Shown here one piece after another: positions 55,335-63,972 of a DNA stretch of 64,000 nt. Source of the stretch: Desertibaculum subflavum (GTDB lineage: Bacteria; Pseudomonadota; Alphaproteobacteria; Ferrovibrionales; Ferrovibrionaceae); the NCBI GenBank assembly GCA_003576705.1, contig QOZS01000001.1, positions 186,001-250,000 on the forward strand. Direction: 5' to 3'. The notes beneath the pieces were generated by a model. That model had not been told where the DNA came from. It did no database searches and was given only the letters and a program-made list of their open reading frames with translations. The translations under genes were made by a program, and so were the position numbers. Position 1 is the first letter of the stretch. Each line of letters opens with the position of its first letter.

Positions 55335-57959
55335 TCAGTCGGCGCCGGCCGGCATGGTCGCTGCCGTCGTTGCGGCGGGGGCGGTGACTTTGGCCGGCTT
55401 GAACAGCGTGACGCCGGCGAAGGCATTGAGCGTCGCGGTGATGACCGCCGCCACGCAGGGCAGCGACTGCGCCCACATGACCAGCGACCAGAGCCGCGCC
55501 TCCGGATCGTCGTAGCCATAGACGAACCAGATCGCCGCGCCCGAGAGCCAGAGCAGGGCGGCCAGCGACGCTTCCTCCCAGGCCATGGCAATGGCCTGGA
55601 CCATGGCCGGCTGGTTCTCGCATTTCGGCGTGCGCATGAACGGCAGCTTGGAGGTGAAGATGCCGTAGAGCATCGCCTTGGCCACGCTGTAGGTGAGCGC
55701 CAGGCCGGCGATGCCGGCGCCGATCCGCTGCCTCAGGCCGCAATCGACGCGGGCCCGGTAGAGGCCGAGGAACTGCACCACCTTGACCAGGAACACGGCG
55801 AGCGTCGGCACGATGAACAGCGTGTGCGGGAACTCGAAATAGCGCGGCAGGGCCAGCACGCCGATGGTCCAGATGATGCTGGCATAGGCGAAGACCAGGC
55901 CCAGCGCGTCGGCGAACCATGGCGCCCAGCCGGCGACGAAGTGGTACTTCTGGGACCAGGTGAGCCGCTTGTCCCAGGGCAGCAGCGCGCGCCAGTGGCC
56001 CTTTAGGATCTGCACCGCGCCATAGGCCCAGCGGAAGCGCTGCTTCTTGTAGCCGGTGAAGCTGTCCGGGGTCAGGCCCCAGCCGAAGCGCTGGCGGCAA
56101 TAGACCGATTGCCAGCCGGCTTCCATCAGCTTCATGCCGAGCTCGGCATCCTCGCAAATGCACCATTCCGACCAGTCGCCGACCTGGGAGAGGGCGGCCT
56201 TGCGGATCAAGGTCATCGTGCCGTGCTGGATGATCGCATCGGCCTCATTCCGCTGCACCATGCCGATGTCGAAGAAGCCGGCATATTCCCAGTTGATCAT
56301 CTCCTTGAAGGCGCTGTCGGGCGCGTCGCGATGATCCTGCGGCGCCTGTACGAAGCCGACTTCCGGCCGCTCGAAATAGGGCACCAGCGATTTCAGCCAG
56401 TTCGGCGCCACCATGTAGTCGCTGTCGATCACGCCGATCACCTCGGCATCAGGGGCGGTGCGGGCGAGCGCGTAGTTGAGCGCGCCGGCCTTGAAGCCCT
56501 TCAGCGTGTCCTCGTGGAAGAAGCGGAACCGCGGCCCAAGCTTCTCGCAGTGTTCCCTGACCGGCTGCCAGACCTTCGGGTCCTTGGTGTTGTTGTCGAT
56601 CACCAGGACCTCGAAATCGGGGTAGTCGAGCGCCGCCAGCGAGTTCAGCGTGAGCTTCACCATCTCCGGCGGCTCGTTGCAGATCGGCAGGTGCAGCGAG
56701 ACCTTGGGCAGCGGCTTCGAGGTGGGGCTGGCATAGGGCAGGAAGCGCCGGCGCAGCTGGGTGCCGAACAGCACCTCGGTCGCCTCGATGCCCTCGGTCA
56801 GCAGCAGCGCGAGCAGCACGACCAGCAGCGGCAGCAGCACCGCCCACATGACCGCCATGCCGGGCGAGAAATACTGGTGCAGGCCGACATAGGCGGTCCA
56901 GACCAGGACCGACGCCACGGCCTGGATGGCGAGCAGGAAGGTGGCCCGGCCGGCGAAGGTCAGGCTCGACCAGCGGCGCAGGAACCACAGCATCAAGGGC
57001 GCCGCGAGCAGGCTGGCGCCGAGGGCGAACCAGGGCGCCTGCGGCACGCTGGAGAAGCTGCCGGTCAGCGGGAACTTGGCCTGGCGGTCGGCGGTGAAGA
57101 CGCCCCAATAGCCGCCGACCGAACCCTCGATGTTGCGCTTCCAAGGCTGGTCGAAGGCTTCCATGATGAAGAAGTCGATGCCGCGCTTGTCCGCCTCGTT
57201 GAGGAAGGTGCGGATCACTTGGCCCTGCGCGCCGACCGAAGGGTCGGCGCCGCGCCGCATGCGGCCCTCCGACGGCCAGCCGAACTCGGTGATCACCACC
57301 GGCTTGGTCGGGAAGGCGTTCTTGACCTGCTGATAGCGGTCCATCGCATAGGCGACCGCCTTGTCGGACGGCAGGCCCTCCCAATAGGGCAGCGTGTGGA
57401 TGGCGATGAAATCGACTTCCGCGGCGAGCTCGGGATGGGCGATCCAGACATGCCAGGGCTCGGCGGTCGAGATCGGCACCGAGACCTGGGTGCGCACGCG
57501 GCGGATATAGGAGAGCAGCTGGTTGACCGAGATGTCGTCGCGCAGCAGCACCTCGTTGCCGACCAGGATGCGAGTCACCGCCTTGGAGCTGCGCGCCATG
57601 GCGGCGACGTTGGCGATCTCGCGCTCGTTGCGGTCCATGTGACTGTCGATCCAGGCGCCGGCGGTGACCTTCAGCCCGTACTGCCCGGCGTAATAGGGGA
57701 TCGCCTCGTGCCCGTCGGTCGCCGTGTAGGTGCGGATGCGCTGGGTCTTGTCGGCGAGGAAGGCCATGTCCTCGGCGATCTGGATGGCGGAGACGCGATC
57801 GCCCTTCTGCGGATCCTGCCCCTCGCGGTACGGCGAGTAGGAGAGGCCGGAGAACGGCTTGTCATAGGCCGGGGCCTGGCGCGGCGGGTTCAAGCCAACC
57901 CAGGCGGCCACGTTGGCGGCCACCACCAGGATCATCGCAAACACGCTCGAAGCGCGCAT
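55335..57959 (-). CDS. GH17-GT2 fusion glucan synthase
   Basis: This 874-residue membrane protein joins an N-terminal glycoside hydrolase family 17-like region (about residues 30-300, with VVITEFGWPSEGRMRRGADP) to a processive family 2 glycosyltransferase (about 400-690). GT2 motifs are VLVIDNNTKDPKVW, VIGVIDSDYMVAPNWL, EDAELGMKLMEAGW and QRFRWAYGAVQ. Membrane segments lie at the N-terminus, around 300-395 and at the C-terminal end. Such fusions make beta-1,3 (and 1,6) glucans, for example periplasmic or cyclic glucans in rhizobia and Pseudomonas. A terminator follows. Confidence 0.87.
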   Translation of the reverse strand: MRASSVFAMILVVAANVAAWVGLNPPRQAPAYDKPFSGLSYSPYREGQDPQKGDRVSAIQIAEDMAFLADKTQRIRTYTATDGHEAIPYYAGQYGLKVTAGAWIDSHMDRNEREIANVAAMARSSKAVTRILVGNEVLLRDDISVNQLLSYIRRVRTQVSVPISTAEPWHVWIAHPELAAEVDFIAIHTLPYWEGLPSDKAVAYAMDRYQQVKNAFPTKPVVITEFGWPSEGRMRRGADPSVGAQGQVIRTFLNEADKRGIDFFIMEAFDQPWKRNIEGSVGGYWGVFTADRQAKFPLTGSFSSVPQAPWFALGASLLAAPLMLWFLRRWSSLTFAGRATFLLAIQAVASVLVWTAYVGLHQYFSPGMAVMWAVLLPLLVVLLALLLTEGIEATEVLFGTQLRRRFLPYASPTSKPLPKVSLHLPICNEPPEMVKLTLNSLAALDYPDFEVLVIDNNTKDPKVWQPVREHCEKLGPRFRFFHEDTLKGFKAGALNYALARTAPDAEVIGVIDSDYMVAPNWLKSLVPYFERPEVGFVQAPQDHRDAPDSAFKEMINWEYAGFFDIGMVQRNEADAIIQHGTMTLIRKAALSQVGDWSEWCICEDAELGMKLMEAGWQSVYCRQRFGWGLTPDSFTGYKKQRFRWAYGAVQILKGHWRALLPWDKRLTWSQKYHFVAGWAPWFADALGLVFAYASIIWTIGVLALPRYFEFPHTLFIVPTLAVFLVKVVQFLGLYRARVDCGLRQRIGAGIAGLALTYSVAKAMLYGIFTSKLPFMRTPKCENQPAMVQAIAMAWEEASLAALLWLSGAAIWFVYGYDDPEARLWSLVMWAQSLPCVAAVITATLNAFAGVTLFKPAKVTAPAATTAATMPAGAD

Positions 57960-58289
57960 GGCTCTCGACTGACCTTTTCGTCTCGGGGTTACTGGATCTC
58001 GACTGATGGGAAACCGGGGCGGAACGCAGCCGGCTTTGCCGTCGCAAGAGCCATGCCAGCGTGTAAACGCACGACATCGCCCTCCGGTTCAAACCGACGG
58101 TCGTTTCGCTCTGCCGCACCGCCTTGGTTGGGCGGACGATCCTCTTGTGGGCTGTCGTTCCCCTTGCCGGCTTTGATCGTTGCGATGCCGTGAGGCATCG
58201 CGGCCCGTTTAGGCCGGCCAAGTGAACATATAATGAGCAGCGTCTCCATTGCCAGCGGACAATTGCCGGCCTTTGCGGCGGAATTGGGA
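57960..58289. other. Intergenic stretch with one hairpin
   Basis: This 330-base stretch holds no gene I can support. An 86-codon open frame on the minus strand has no family likeness. A perfect 8-bp hairpin GCGATGCC-GTGA-GGCATCGC at 58182-58201 lies downstream of the leftward methyltransferase gene but lacks a T-run. Confidence 0.4.
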
Positions 58290-59480
58290 TCACGCCAAGG
58301 CGAAGAGGTGCCATTTCAGATAGGCGCTCTCCGGCAGCAGCGGATGCACCGGGTGGTCGGGTCCGGCCGTGCCCGAGAAAATCAGCCGGGAATCCCGCCG
58401 GGCGCTTGCGATTCCAGTCGCCGAGGCGGCCAGGAACTCCGCCGCCGGCACGTGATGGGCGCAGCAGGCGATGAAAAGGAGCCCCCCTGCGGCAACCCGT
58501 CGCGCCGCCGCCTCTGCCAGCCGGCGATGCGCCGCCAGGGCGGGCGCCAGATCCTTGCGCGACTTGGCGAAGGCAGGGGGATCGGCCACCACGATGTCGA
58601 ACCGCTCGCCCGCCTTGTCCAGCCGTTCCAGCGCCTCGGCGGCGTCGCGCCGTTCGAACCGGCAGGCTGTGGCAAGCCCGGCCGCCGCCGCGGCCGCCTC
58701 GGCCAGCTCCAGCGCCGGTTTCGACCGGTCGACCGCCAGTACCTGGGCACCGGCCCGGGCCGCCAGCAGCGCGAAGGCGCCGGTATGGCAGTAGAGATCG
58801 AGCATCCGCATGCCCGGCCGGGCGTGACGGGCGACCAGCGCGCGCGCCTCCCTGAGGTCGAAGAACCAGCCGGTCTTCTGCCCGCCCATCGGGTCGGCCA
58901 GATAGGTGAGGCCGTTCTCTTCGATGGCGACCCGGCCCGGCGCCTCGCCGGCGAGCAGGGTCACCTCGGTCGGCAGGCCCTCCTGGTGGCGCACGCCGGA
59001 ATCGTTGCGCCCGACGATGGCGCGGGGTTGCAGACGCTCCTGCAGCGCGCCGACGACATCCGGCAACAGCCGGTCGGCGGTGGCGGTGTTGGCCTGCACC
59101 ACCAGCACGTCGCCATAGCGGTCGACCACAAGGCCGGGCAGTCCGTCCGCTTCCGCGTGGATCAGCCGGTAGTGGCTGCCGCCGACCAGCCGTTCGCGCC
59201 AACCCTGCGCCTCCGCGATCCGGGCGGCGAGGAAGGCCCGGTCGATGGGCTGCTGCGGGTCGCGGGCGAGCACGCGCGCGGCGATCAGGGAATGCACGTT
59301 GAACCCGGCCACCGCGAAGGCATGGCCGCGGGCATCGGCCAACCGGACCGGCGCGCCCGGCGGGATCGCCCGTGCCGCCTGGTCGATCACCAGCTCGTTG
59401 GCGAAGGCCCAGGGATAGCCGTCGCGCAGCCGCCGGTCCTTGCCGGGCTGCAGGCGTAACAGGGGATAGGCATCGGACAT
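58290..59480 (-). CDS. Class I SAM-dependent rRNA methyltransferase (RlmI-like)
   Basis: This 396-residue protein has an N-terminal PUA-like domain (about 5-80, LQPGKDRRLRDGYPWAFANE), a middle domain with the QKTGWFFDLREAR signature near 215 and a Rossmann methyltransferase with MLDLYCHTGAFALLAAR and the nucleobase motif VVADPPAFAKSRKDL. This is the RlmI/YccW family that makes 5-methylcytosine in 23S rRNA. The ATG at 59480 is convenient but the ribosome binding site is weak. It is the last core gene before tRNA-Ser and the island. Confidence 0.88.
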   Translation of the reverse strand: MSDAYPLLRLQPGKDRRLRDGYPWAFANELVIDQAARAIPPGAPVRLADARGHAFAVAGFNVHSLIAARVLARDPQQPIDRAFLAARIAEAQGWRERLVGGSHYRLIHAEADGLPGLVVDRYGDVLVVQANTATADRLLPDVVGALQERLQPRAIVGRNDSGVRHQEGLPTEVTLLAGEAPGRVAIEENGLTYLADPMGGQKTGWFFDLREARALVARHARPGMRMLDLYCHTGAFALLAARAGAQVLAVDRSKPALELAEAAAAAAGLATACRFERRDAAEALERLDKAGERFDIVVADPPAFAKSRKDLAPALAAHRRLAEAAARRVAAGGLLFIACCAHHVPAAEFLAASATGIASARRDSRLIFSGTAGPDHPVHPLLPESAYLKWHLFALA

Positions 59481-59627
59481 CGGGCCAAGCCTTTCGCCTA
59501 CCGGCGGGGCTTCGTCAACATGCCGGACTGGCGGTTGGGCGGGTTTCGGGTGGGTTTCGTTGACAGTCGGGCCGGGGGGCCTCTACAACCACCCCCGCAT
59601 ACGCCGTGATGCAAGGCCCTCGAGGCT

Positions 59628-59721
59628 GGAGGGGTGGCCGAGTGGCTGAAGGCGGCGGTTTGCTAAACCGTTATAGGGGCTTAAACCCCTATCGTGGGTT
59701 CGAATCCCATCCCCTCCGCCA
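59628..59721 (+). tRNA. tRNA-Ser (GCT)
   Basis: The 94-base sequence starts GGAGGGGTGGCCGAGTGGCT and ends with acceptor CCCCTCC-G-CCA. The anticodon stem GCGGT/ACCGT encloses TTGCTAA with anticodon GCT, a long class II variable arm (ATAGGGGCTTAAACCCCTAT) follows, and the T arm TGGGTTCGAATCCCA is canonical. The CCA end is encoded. The tRNA stands at the junction with an island. Confidence 0.96.
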
Positions 59722-59761
59722 CCCCCGCTTGATTTCATTGGCAGAATTCAAGCGGGGGTGG
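59719..59761 (+). terminator. Terminator hairpin after tRNA-Ser
   Basis: CCACCCCCGCTTGA and TCAAGCGGGGGTGG form a perfect 14-bp stem around a 15-base loop, followed by TTTATC. Its left arm starts inside the CCA end of tRNA-Ser. It could terminate the tRNA transcript. Confidence 0.7.
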
Positions 59762-59816
59762 TTTATCCCCTCCTGTATCCCCTCCACTTGGCGGGCATGC
59801 AGCCTCGGAGCGGCGA

Positions 59817-60662
59817 GTGACCGGCAACGACCAGTTCATCAAGCCTCCGCCTCTGGCACCATCGCGTTTTTATGATTCGCCGGGCCGTTGCATCTATTGC
59901 CCGGAGGATGCTCACACGAACATCCTCGGGGATGAACACATCATTCCCGAGGCGCTCGGCGGCACCTTTGTGCTGCGACGGGCCAGCTGCAAGAAACATG
60001 AGGGCATCACTTCGCGGGCCGAACGCTTCGTACTTAGGGATCTGCTGATCCAGGCACGAACGCATTTGAAGCTGCCGACCAAGCGGCCAAAGAATCGCCC
60101 GACAGAGTTCCCCGTCACCGTGGTGGTGGACGACGATACGCAGCGGCAAATGCTGGTGCCGGCGGACGACTGTCCGATAACCCTAGGTTTGCTTGCTTTC
60201 GTCAATCCCAGGATCTTCCTCGATCTTCCACCAGATGACAGCCATCCTACGGGTCCCGCACCGCTGCAAAGTTGGTTCTGCGTCTGGTATCCGAAACCGG
60301 GAATGTCAGGCGGCAACTATTTTGGCGGCAAGGGCCACGTAGCCGATTTGAAGTTGGGCTGGGGGCAGTTCGCCAAGATGCTTGCGAAGATAGGGCACGC
60401 CTTCGCCACAGCCGAGCTAGGACATGGCAACTTCCGTCCGCTCCTTCTAGACATCATCCATGCTCCGGATGGCCAGTTCTTTGGTTTTAGCCATCTCATC
60501 GGTGGCGAGTGCCAACCGGTTGCTCCGGGAACTGAGTTGCATGAGATCTCGCTCATCACACACAGGACACCGAAAGGGCAGATGCTCCATGTTGTGCGCG
60601 TCCGCCTGTTTTCGTATTTGGGCGCGCCGATTTACTACGCCGTAGCGGGAACTGCGGTTTGA
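59817..60662 (+). CDS. HNH-type endonuclease-like protein
   Basis: This 281-residue soluble protein has an N-terminal zinc-type HNH-like motif: GRCIYCPEDAHTNILGDEHI with CxxC, HIIPEALGG with the catalytic-type His, and CKKHE as the second metal pair. The rest (about 90-281) is unrecognised and may bind a substrate or partner. Such HNH_5-like proteins occur in phage, islands and defence loci. The start is GTG at 59817 with GGAG upstream. Its base composition looks lower in GC than the core genes. Confidence 0.6.
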   Translation: MTGNDQFIKPPPLAPSRFYDSPGRCIYCPEDAHTNILGDEHIIPEALGGTFVLRRASCKKHEGITSRAERFVLRDLLIQARTHLKLPTKRPKNRPTEFPVTVVVDDDTQRQMLVPADDCPITLGLLAFVNPRIFLDLPPDDSHPTGPAPLQSWFCVWYPKPGMSGGNYFGGKGHVADLKLGWGQFAKMLAKIGHAFATAELGHGNFRPLLLDIIHAPDGQFFGFSHLIGGECQPVAPGTELHEISLITHRTPKGQMLHVVRVRLFSYLGAPIYYAVAGTAV

Positions 60663-60923
60663 AACGCTGGCGCCTCGGCATGGGGGTTACGCCGAGTCAC
60701 GCTGGAGTTCGATGGTCGAAATAGGCCAGAACACGGGTCCAGCCAAGGATTGCGAGCAAACACATTGTGCGCAGGCGAGTTGGTAGCATCGGGGCCGCAG
60801 AGTTGCACCGATGCAGGGCGCGAGTGTCACCGTGACGAGTCACGCAAGTCCCTCAATACAGAATGTCTGGGATGGTCGCGAAGGTGGCGGAGTTGTCATC
60901 CGAGCCAATATGAGGGGAGCGCG

Positions 60924-61163
60924 ATGCAGAACATCGATGAGGAGAAGATTGCAGGACACGCCCGCTGGGTGATCGAATTCCGGGAAGGCAACGACGTTGA
61001 TGTCCACCACGATGCCGCGCTCAGATGGAATGCTGAACACGCTGCGCTGCAGACGGCCTATCTGCGCCGAGTATCAACCACCTTGATAGACATCCGGTGG
61101 CTCTTGTACGTCTTAGTTGTCCTCGCTGCAGGCATCCTCGCCAGCGTGCAAAGATGGATTTAG
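60924..61163 (+). CDS. Small membrane protein of unknown function
   Basis: This 79-residue protein starts MQNIDEEKIAGHARWVIEFR and has one C-terminal transmembrane helix (WLLYVLVVLAAGILASV, about 58-74), with the soluble part toward the N-terminus. GAGGGGAG precedes the ATG at 60924; the frame is open upstream to 60750 but lacks a site there. The 261 bases between it and the HNH gene hold nothing recognisable. No family is recognised. Confidence 0.5.
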   Translation: MQNIDEEKIAGHARWVIEFREGNDVDVHHDAALRWNAEHAALQTAYLRRVSTTLIDIRWLLYVLVVLAAGILASVQRWI

Positions 61164-61212
61164 CCCCGGTGCGCCAATCCATTTAGCGCCGCGGCCGGGC
61201 GCTTCAGGTTCC

Positions 61213-61515
61213 TTAGCAGTCGCTGCCGGGGCCGATAAGCTTAACCAGTAGCATGCGTGCAATCGCCGCCCGGCGCTTCAGGTCCGATTGCGCCTGGGAC
61301 CACCTTCCGGCCCTGTAGTTCGGATTTTTCGGTCCGTTTGGTGCACCGGAGGCCTTGCCCCCGTGGAATCGGCATCGCCCATTTGCCATCGCGACCTGCC
61401 CGCACCTGCCGCCGCCCCTATTACTGGCGCCGCACTTCGGCAGTTCGGTGAAGGCCACGCCGCGTCCGCCGTTTCGCAGACGACCAGCACGCGGGCCATG
61501 GGGTTGATCGCTCAT
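61213..61515 (-). CDS. HGGxSTG-type small phage/island protein
   Basis: This 100-residue basic protein has the pattern KCGASNRGGGRCGQVAMANG and CRFHGGKASGAPNGPKNPNY, a variant of the HGGxSTG motif (the usual Ser-Thr is replaced by Ala-Ser). Such proteins are common in phage and mobile islands near terminase or packaging genes. The paired cysteines (CGA, RCG, GRCRFH) may bind zinc. Its ATG overlaps the previous stop (ATGA), so it is coupled to the unknown gene upstream. Confidence 0.72.
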   Translation of the reverse strand: MSDQPHGPRAGRLRNGGRGVAFTELPKCGASNRGGGRCGQVAMANGRCRFHGGKASGAPNGPKNPNYRAGRWSQAQSDLKRRAAIARMLLVKLIGPGSDC

Positions 61516-62246
61516 TTCGGCGTTGCCCCCTTCCCGCGATGTCGTCCCCGCCCCGTGCGCAGAGCGCCGGCCACCACCGCCTGACCACCCCCGTTGACGT
61601 TGACGTGCTGCACCACAATCGTCTGCTTGCCGTGCGACCTTATGCGTTGAAGTGTCAGCAGGCCCCGCTGGTACGCATCGAACATCCGGGCCGATGCCGC
61701 CGCCAGTCGCGCGCCCTCGATGCTCGACACTTGCTGCCGGCCCTGCGGGTTCCAAGACGAAACATGACTCAGAAAGTGCCCCGCCTTGGCCGCCAGTTCC
61801 ATGCCCAGCTTGTGCGTCACGGCCAGTTGGTGCGCCAGCATCTTTTCGAGTGAATTGCGACCGCGCACGGTTTCCGCCGCGTCGAGCGCCAAGTTCGTCG
61901 CGCCCGACTCTCCCGCCAGCTTCATGCGGTCGAGCGAGGCATTCGCGGTCAAAAGATCGGGGCGATCGCGCACCGTCTCGACCAAGCCCGGCAGGCTGTC
62001 GGCATCGTCGCCGACCGGGACAATCTCGCCGCCGCGACCGACGATCAAGCCCTCGGGCGCGAGGGGCGCGGCATCGAGCAATTCGGCCGCGCGCCGTTCC
62101 ATGTCGGCGGCTTCCAATCGTTCCCATCGCGCGCCGGTCGGGTCGGCATGCTGTTCGGCAAGGATGTTGGCGACCACGCGCTTGCGCCGCGCGCCGGCCT
62201 GCAACTGCACCGCATCGGCCGGAGTGCTGGCCTGTCCAGGTTTCAT
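61512..62246 (-). CDS. Island protein of unknown function
   Basis: This 244-residue soluble protein has no signal peptide. I do not recognise a family. It is Ala/Arg-rich with helix-prone stretches (LEKMLAHQLAVTHKLGMELA near 132-151) and a Gly-rich basic C-terminus (GRGRHRGKGATPK) that could contact nucleic acid. AAGGATC precedes the ATG at 62246. It sits between the P-loop protein and the HGGxSTG protein in one leftward operon. Confidence 0.6.
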   Translation of the reverse strand: MKPGQASTPADAVQLQAGARRKRVVANILAEQHADPTGARWERLEAADMERRAAELLDAAPLAPEGLIVGRGGEIVPVGDDADSLPGLVETVRDRPDLLTANASLDRMKLAGESGATNLALDAAETVRGRNSLEKMLAHQLAVTHKLGMELAAKAGHFLSHVSSWNPQGRQQVSSIEGARLAAASARMFDAYQRGLLTLQRIRSHGKQTIVVQHVNVNGGGQAVVAGALRTGRGRHRGKGATPK

Positions 62247-62262
62247 CGGCTTGATCCTTTCC

Positions 62263-63972
62263 TTATTCGAGATTGCCCAGGTCGAACGGATCTACCGGCA
62301 CCGTTGGAGATGGATATGGGCGCGCAGCGTTCCCAGCGTTCGCAGTGCCCGCAGCGTTCACGGCTCGGACCGGAACCGAGGCGCCGTTCTGCGAACGGGA
62401 TGCTTCCTCGCGGACGCTGGCCACGCTCGGAACGCTGGGAACGCTGATCGGGGATTCCTTCTCAAGTCGAATGATCCGCGCGCGGTCGCGCCCTTCGCTG
62501 CGCCCGTCGAGATCGATACGGTATCCGAGCGCCCGCAGGTTCGGCGCGGCCCGGCGCAATCGGTTGGACAGACGCGTGGCGTCCTTTGGCCAGCTCCGTT
62601 CCCGTCGTACGTCTTCGGGCGCGATGGCCAAAAGTCGGTTCAGCAGTTCGGTCGCCGTGCCGCTCCATCTGCCCTCGCGGTCGATCAGCTCGCGCGCTTG
62701 AATGGCGACGGCGTCGGCGTCGACCGACTCCGACACCGCCGCGTCGCGGTTGGACTGATAGGCGTCGAGAAACTCCCCTTCGGCCCAGCCGAATGCCGGT
62801 GCCGCCGCCTCGACGAAGGTGGCGAAGTCCGCCATCCGGGGCGTGCGCGAGAGCATCACGGTCGGCAGTCGGCGGAGCGCGGTGGCGACGCCATCGAGCA
62901 GAGCGCCCAGGATGCCCGGCGACGCCATGTTGAACGCGGCCCAGAACTGCGCTTCGGTCTGGCGCCGTCGGGCATCCACCGGCGGCAGGTTCAAGACGAT
63001 GGCGCGGTCGGCAAGGTCCGGGCGGGTCGCGAGGCTGGGAATGCCGTTGGCGAGTACCGGACGGCTTGCCTGTATCAGTTCCTCAGCGGAATCCGAGTAG
63101 AGCTTGCGCTTGCCGAGGGCCGCGCCGGTCGCCAGCCGGCAGAGGGCGTCCGCCATCTCGGACGAAACCACCGACAAGTTGTCATAGGCGACGATCCACG
63201 AGTTCTTCGCCGCGATGATGATGTCGCCCTCGTCACGTGGCGGTGCCCGCAGCTCCGCCACGTTGGGATCGATCAGCCGGCGCAGAATACGGCAGGCGGT
63301 GCTTTTGCAGCTTCCCTGCTCGCCGTTCAGGATCAGCGGCACGAACGGCCCCTCGGGACGTAGCGCGGCGACCAGCCACGCCGTTACAAGCATTCGATCC
63401 GCGTCGCTCGCCACGTTCAGGAACGGCGCGAGATCGGAGATGCCGCCGCCGCGCTGGGGGCACGGAAGCGGGCGCATGCCATTGGCGCGCAGGAACGGCA
63501 CCGGTGACTCCTGGAGCACCTCCCAGCCGTTCTGATCGATGCGAACCACGCGCCAGTCGGCCGAGCCGAGATCGAGATAGATCGCATCGTTATGCCGGCC
63601 GAGCCGCACCGCCGGCATGCGCTCCGGCTTCTGCGTCGCCGCCGCTTCGATGCTCTGCAGGGCGTCGGCGATCGCCTGGTTGCCCGGCGCGGACGGGGTG
63701 TCCCGGCCGCCCGGCAGTCGCGTCCGGTGGCGCTCGCCGAACTTGGAGATCAGCCACCGCCGGAAAGCTGTTCCGCGCACGGGATGGTTCTCGTTGTGGC
63801 TGTCGACCGGGATGGTGGCGTAGGCGTTGAAGTCGGCGTCCCGCCACAGCCTCGCTTCCAGGCCGATGGCGATCAGCTTGTCGCGCTGGGGCGTGCGGCG
63901 GCTTCCTTCGTCGGCCGACTCCTCGCAGATGGGATCGGCGCGGTCCCAGTCGGCTTCGCAGTCACGCGACAT
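62263..63972 (-). CDS. P-loop ATPase/helicase-like protein of a mobile island
   Basis: This 569-residue protein has a Walker A motif LNGEQGSCKSTACRILRRLI near residues 217-236, followed by IAYDNLS-like Walker B (SWIVAYDNLSVVSSEMADAL) and a conserved SRPVLANGIPSLATRPDLAD segment. This layout resembles island- and phage-encoded ATP-binding replication proteins related to SF3 helicases. The C-terminal 70 residues are Ser/Pro-rich and probably disordered. GGAGG precedes the ATG at 63972. It is the first gene in the window of a leftward operon that continues to 61213. Confidence 0.72.
   Translation of the reverse strand: MSRDCEADWDRADPICEESADEGSRRTPQRDKLIAIGLEARLWRDADFNAYATIPVDSHNENHPVRGTAFRRWLISKFGERHRTRLPGGRDTPSAPGNQAIADALQSIEAAATQKPERMPAVRLGRHNDAIYLDLGSADWRVVRIDQNGWEVLQESPVPFLRANGMRPLPCPQRGGGISDLAPFLNVASDADRMLVTAWLVAALRPEGPFVPLILNGEQGSCKSTACRILRRLIDPNVAELRAPPRDEGDIIIAAKNSWIVAYDNLSVVSSEMADALCRLATGAALGKRKLYSDSAEELIQASRPVLANGIPSLATRPDLADRAIVLNLPPVDARRRQTEAQFWAAFNMASPGILGALLDGVATALRRLPTVMLSRTPRMADFATFVEAAAPAFGWAEGEFLDAYQSNRDAAVSESVDADAVAIQARELIDREGRWSGTATELLNRLLAIAPEDVRRERSWPKDATRLSNRLRRAAPNLRALGYRIDLDGRSEGRDRARIIRLEKESPISVPSVPSVASVREEASRSQNGASVPVRAVNAAGTANAGNAARPYPSPTVPVDPFDLGNLE

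Noticed and set aside
57989..58249. An 86-codon minus-strand open frame
   Set aside because: Low-complexity composition with no recognised family and no clear start signal.
59759..59785. Repeated ATCCCCTCC near tRNA-Ser as an attachment site
   Set aside because: The match to the tRNA 3' end is only about nine bases and partial, too short to call an att repeat.
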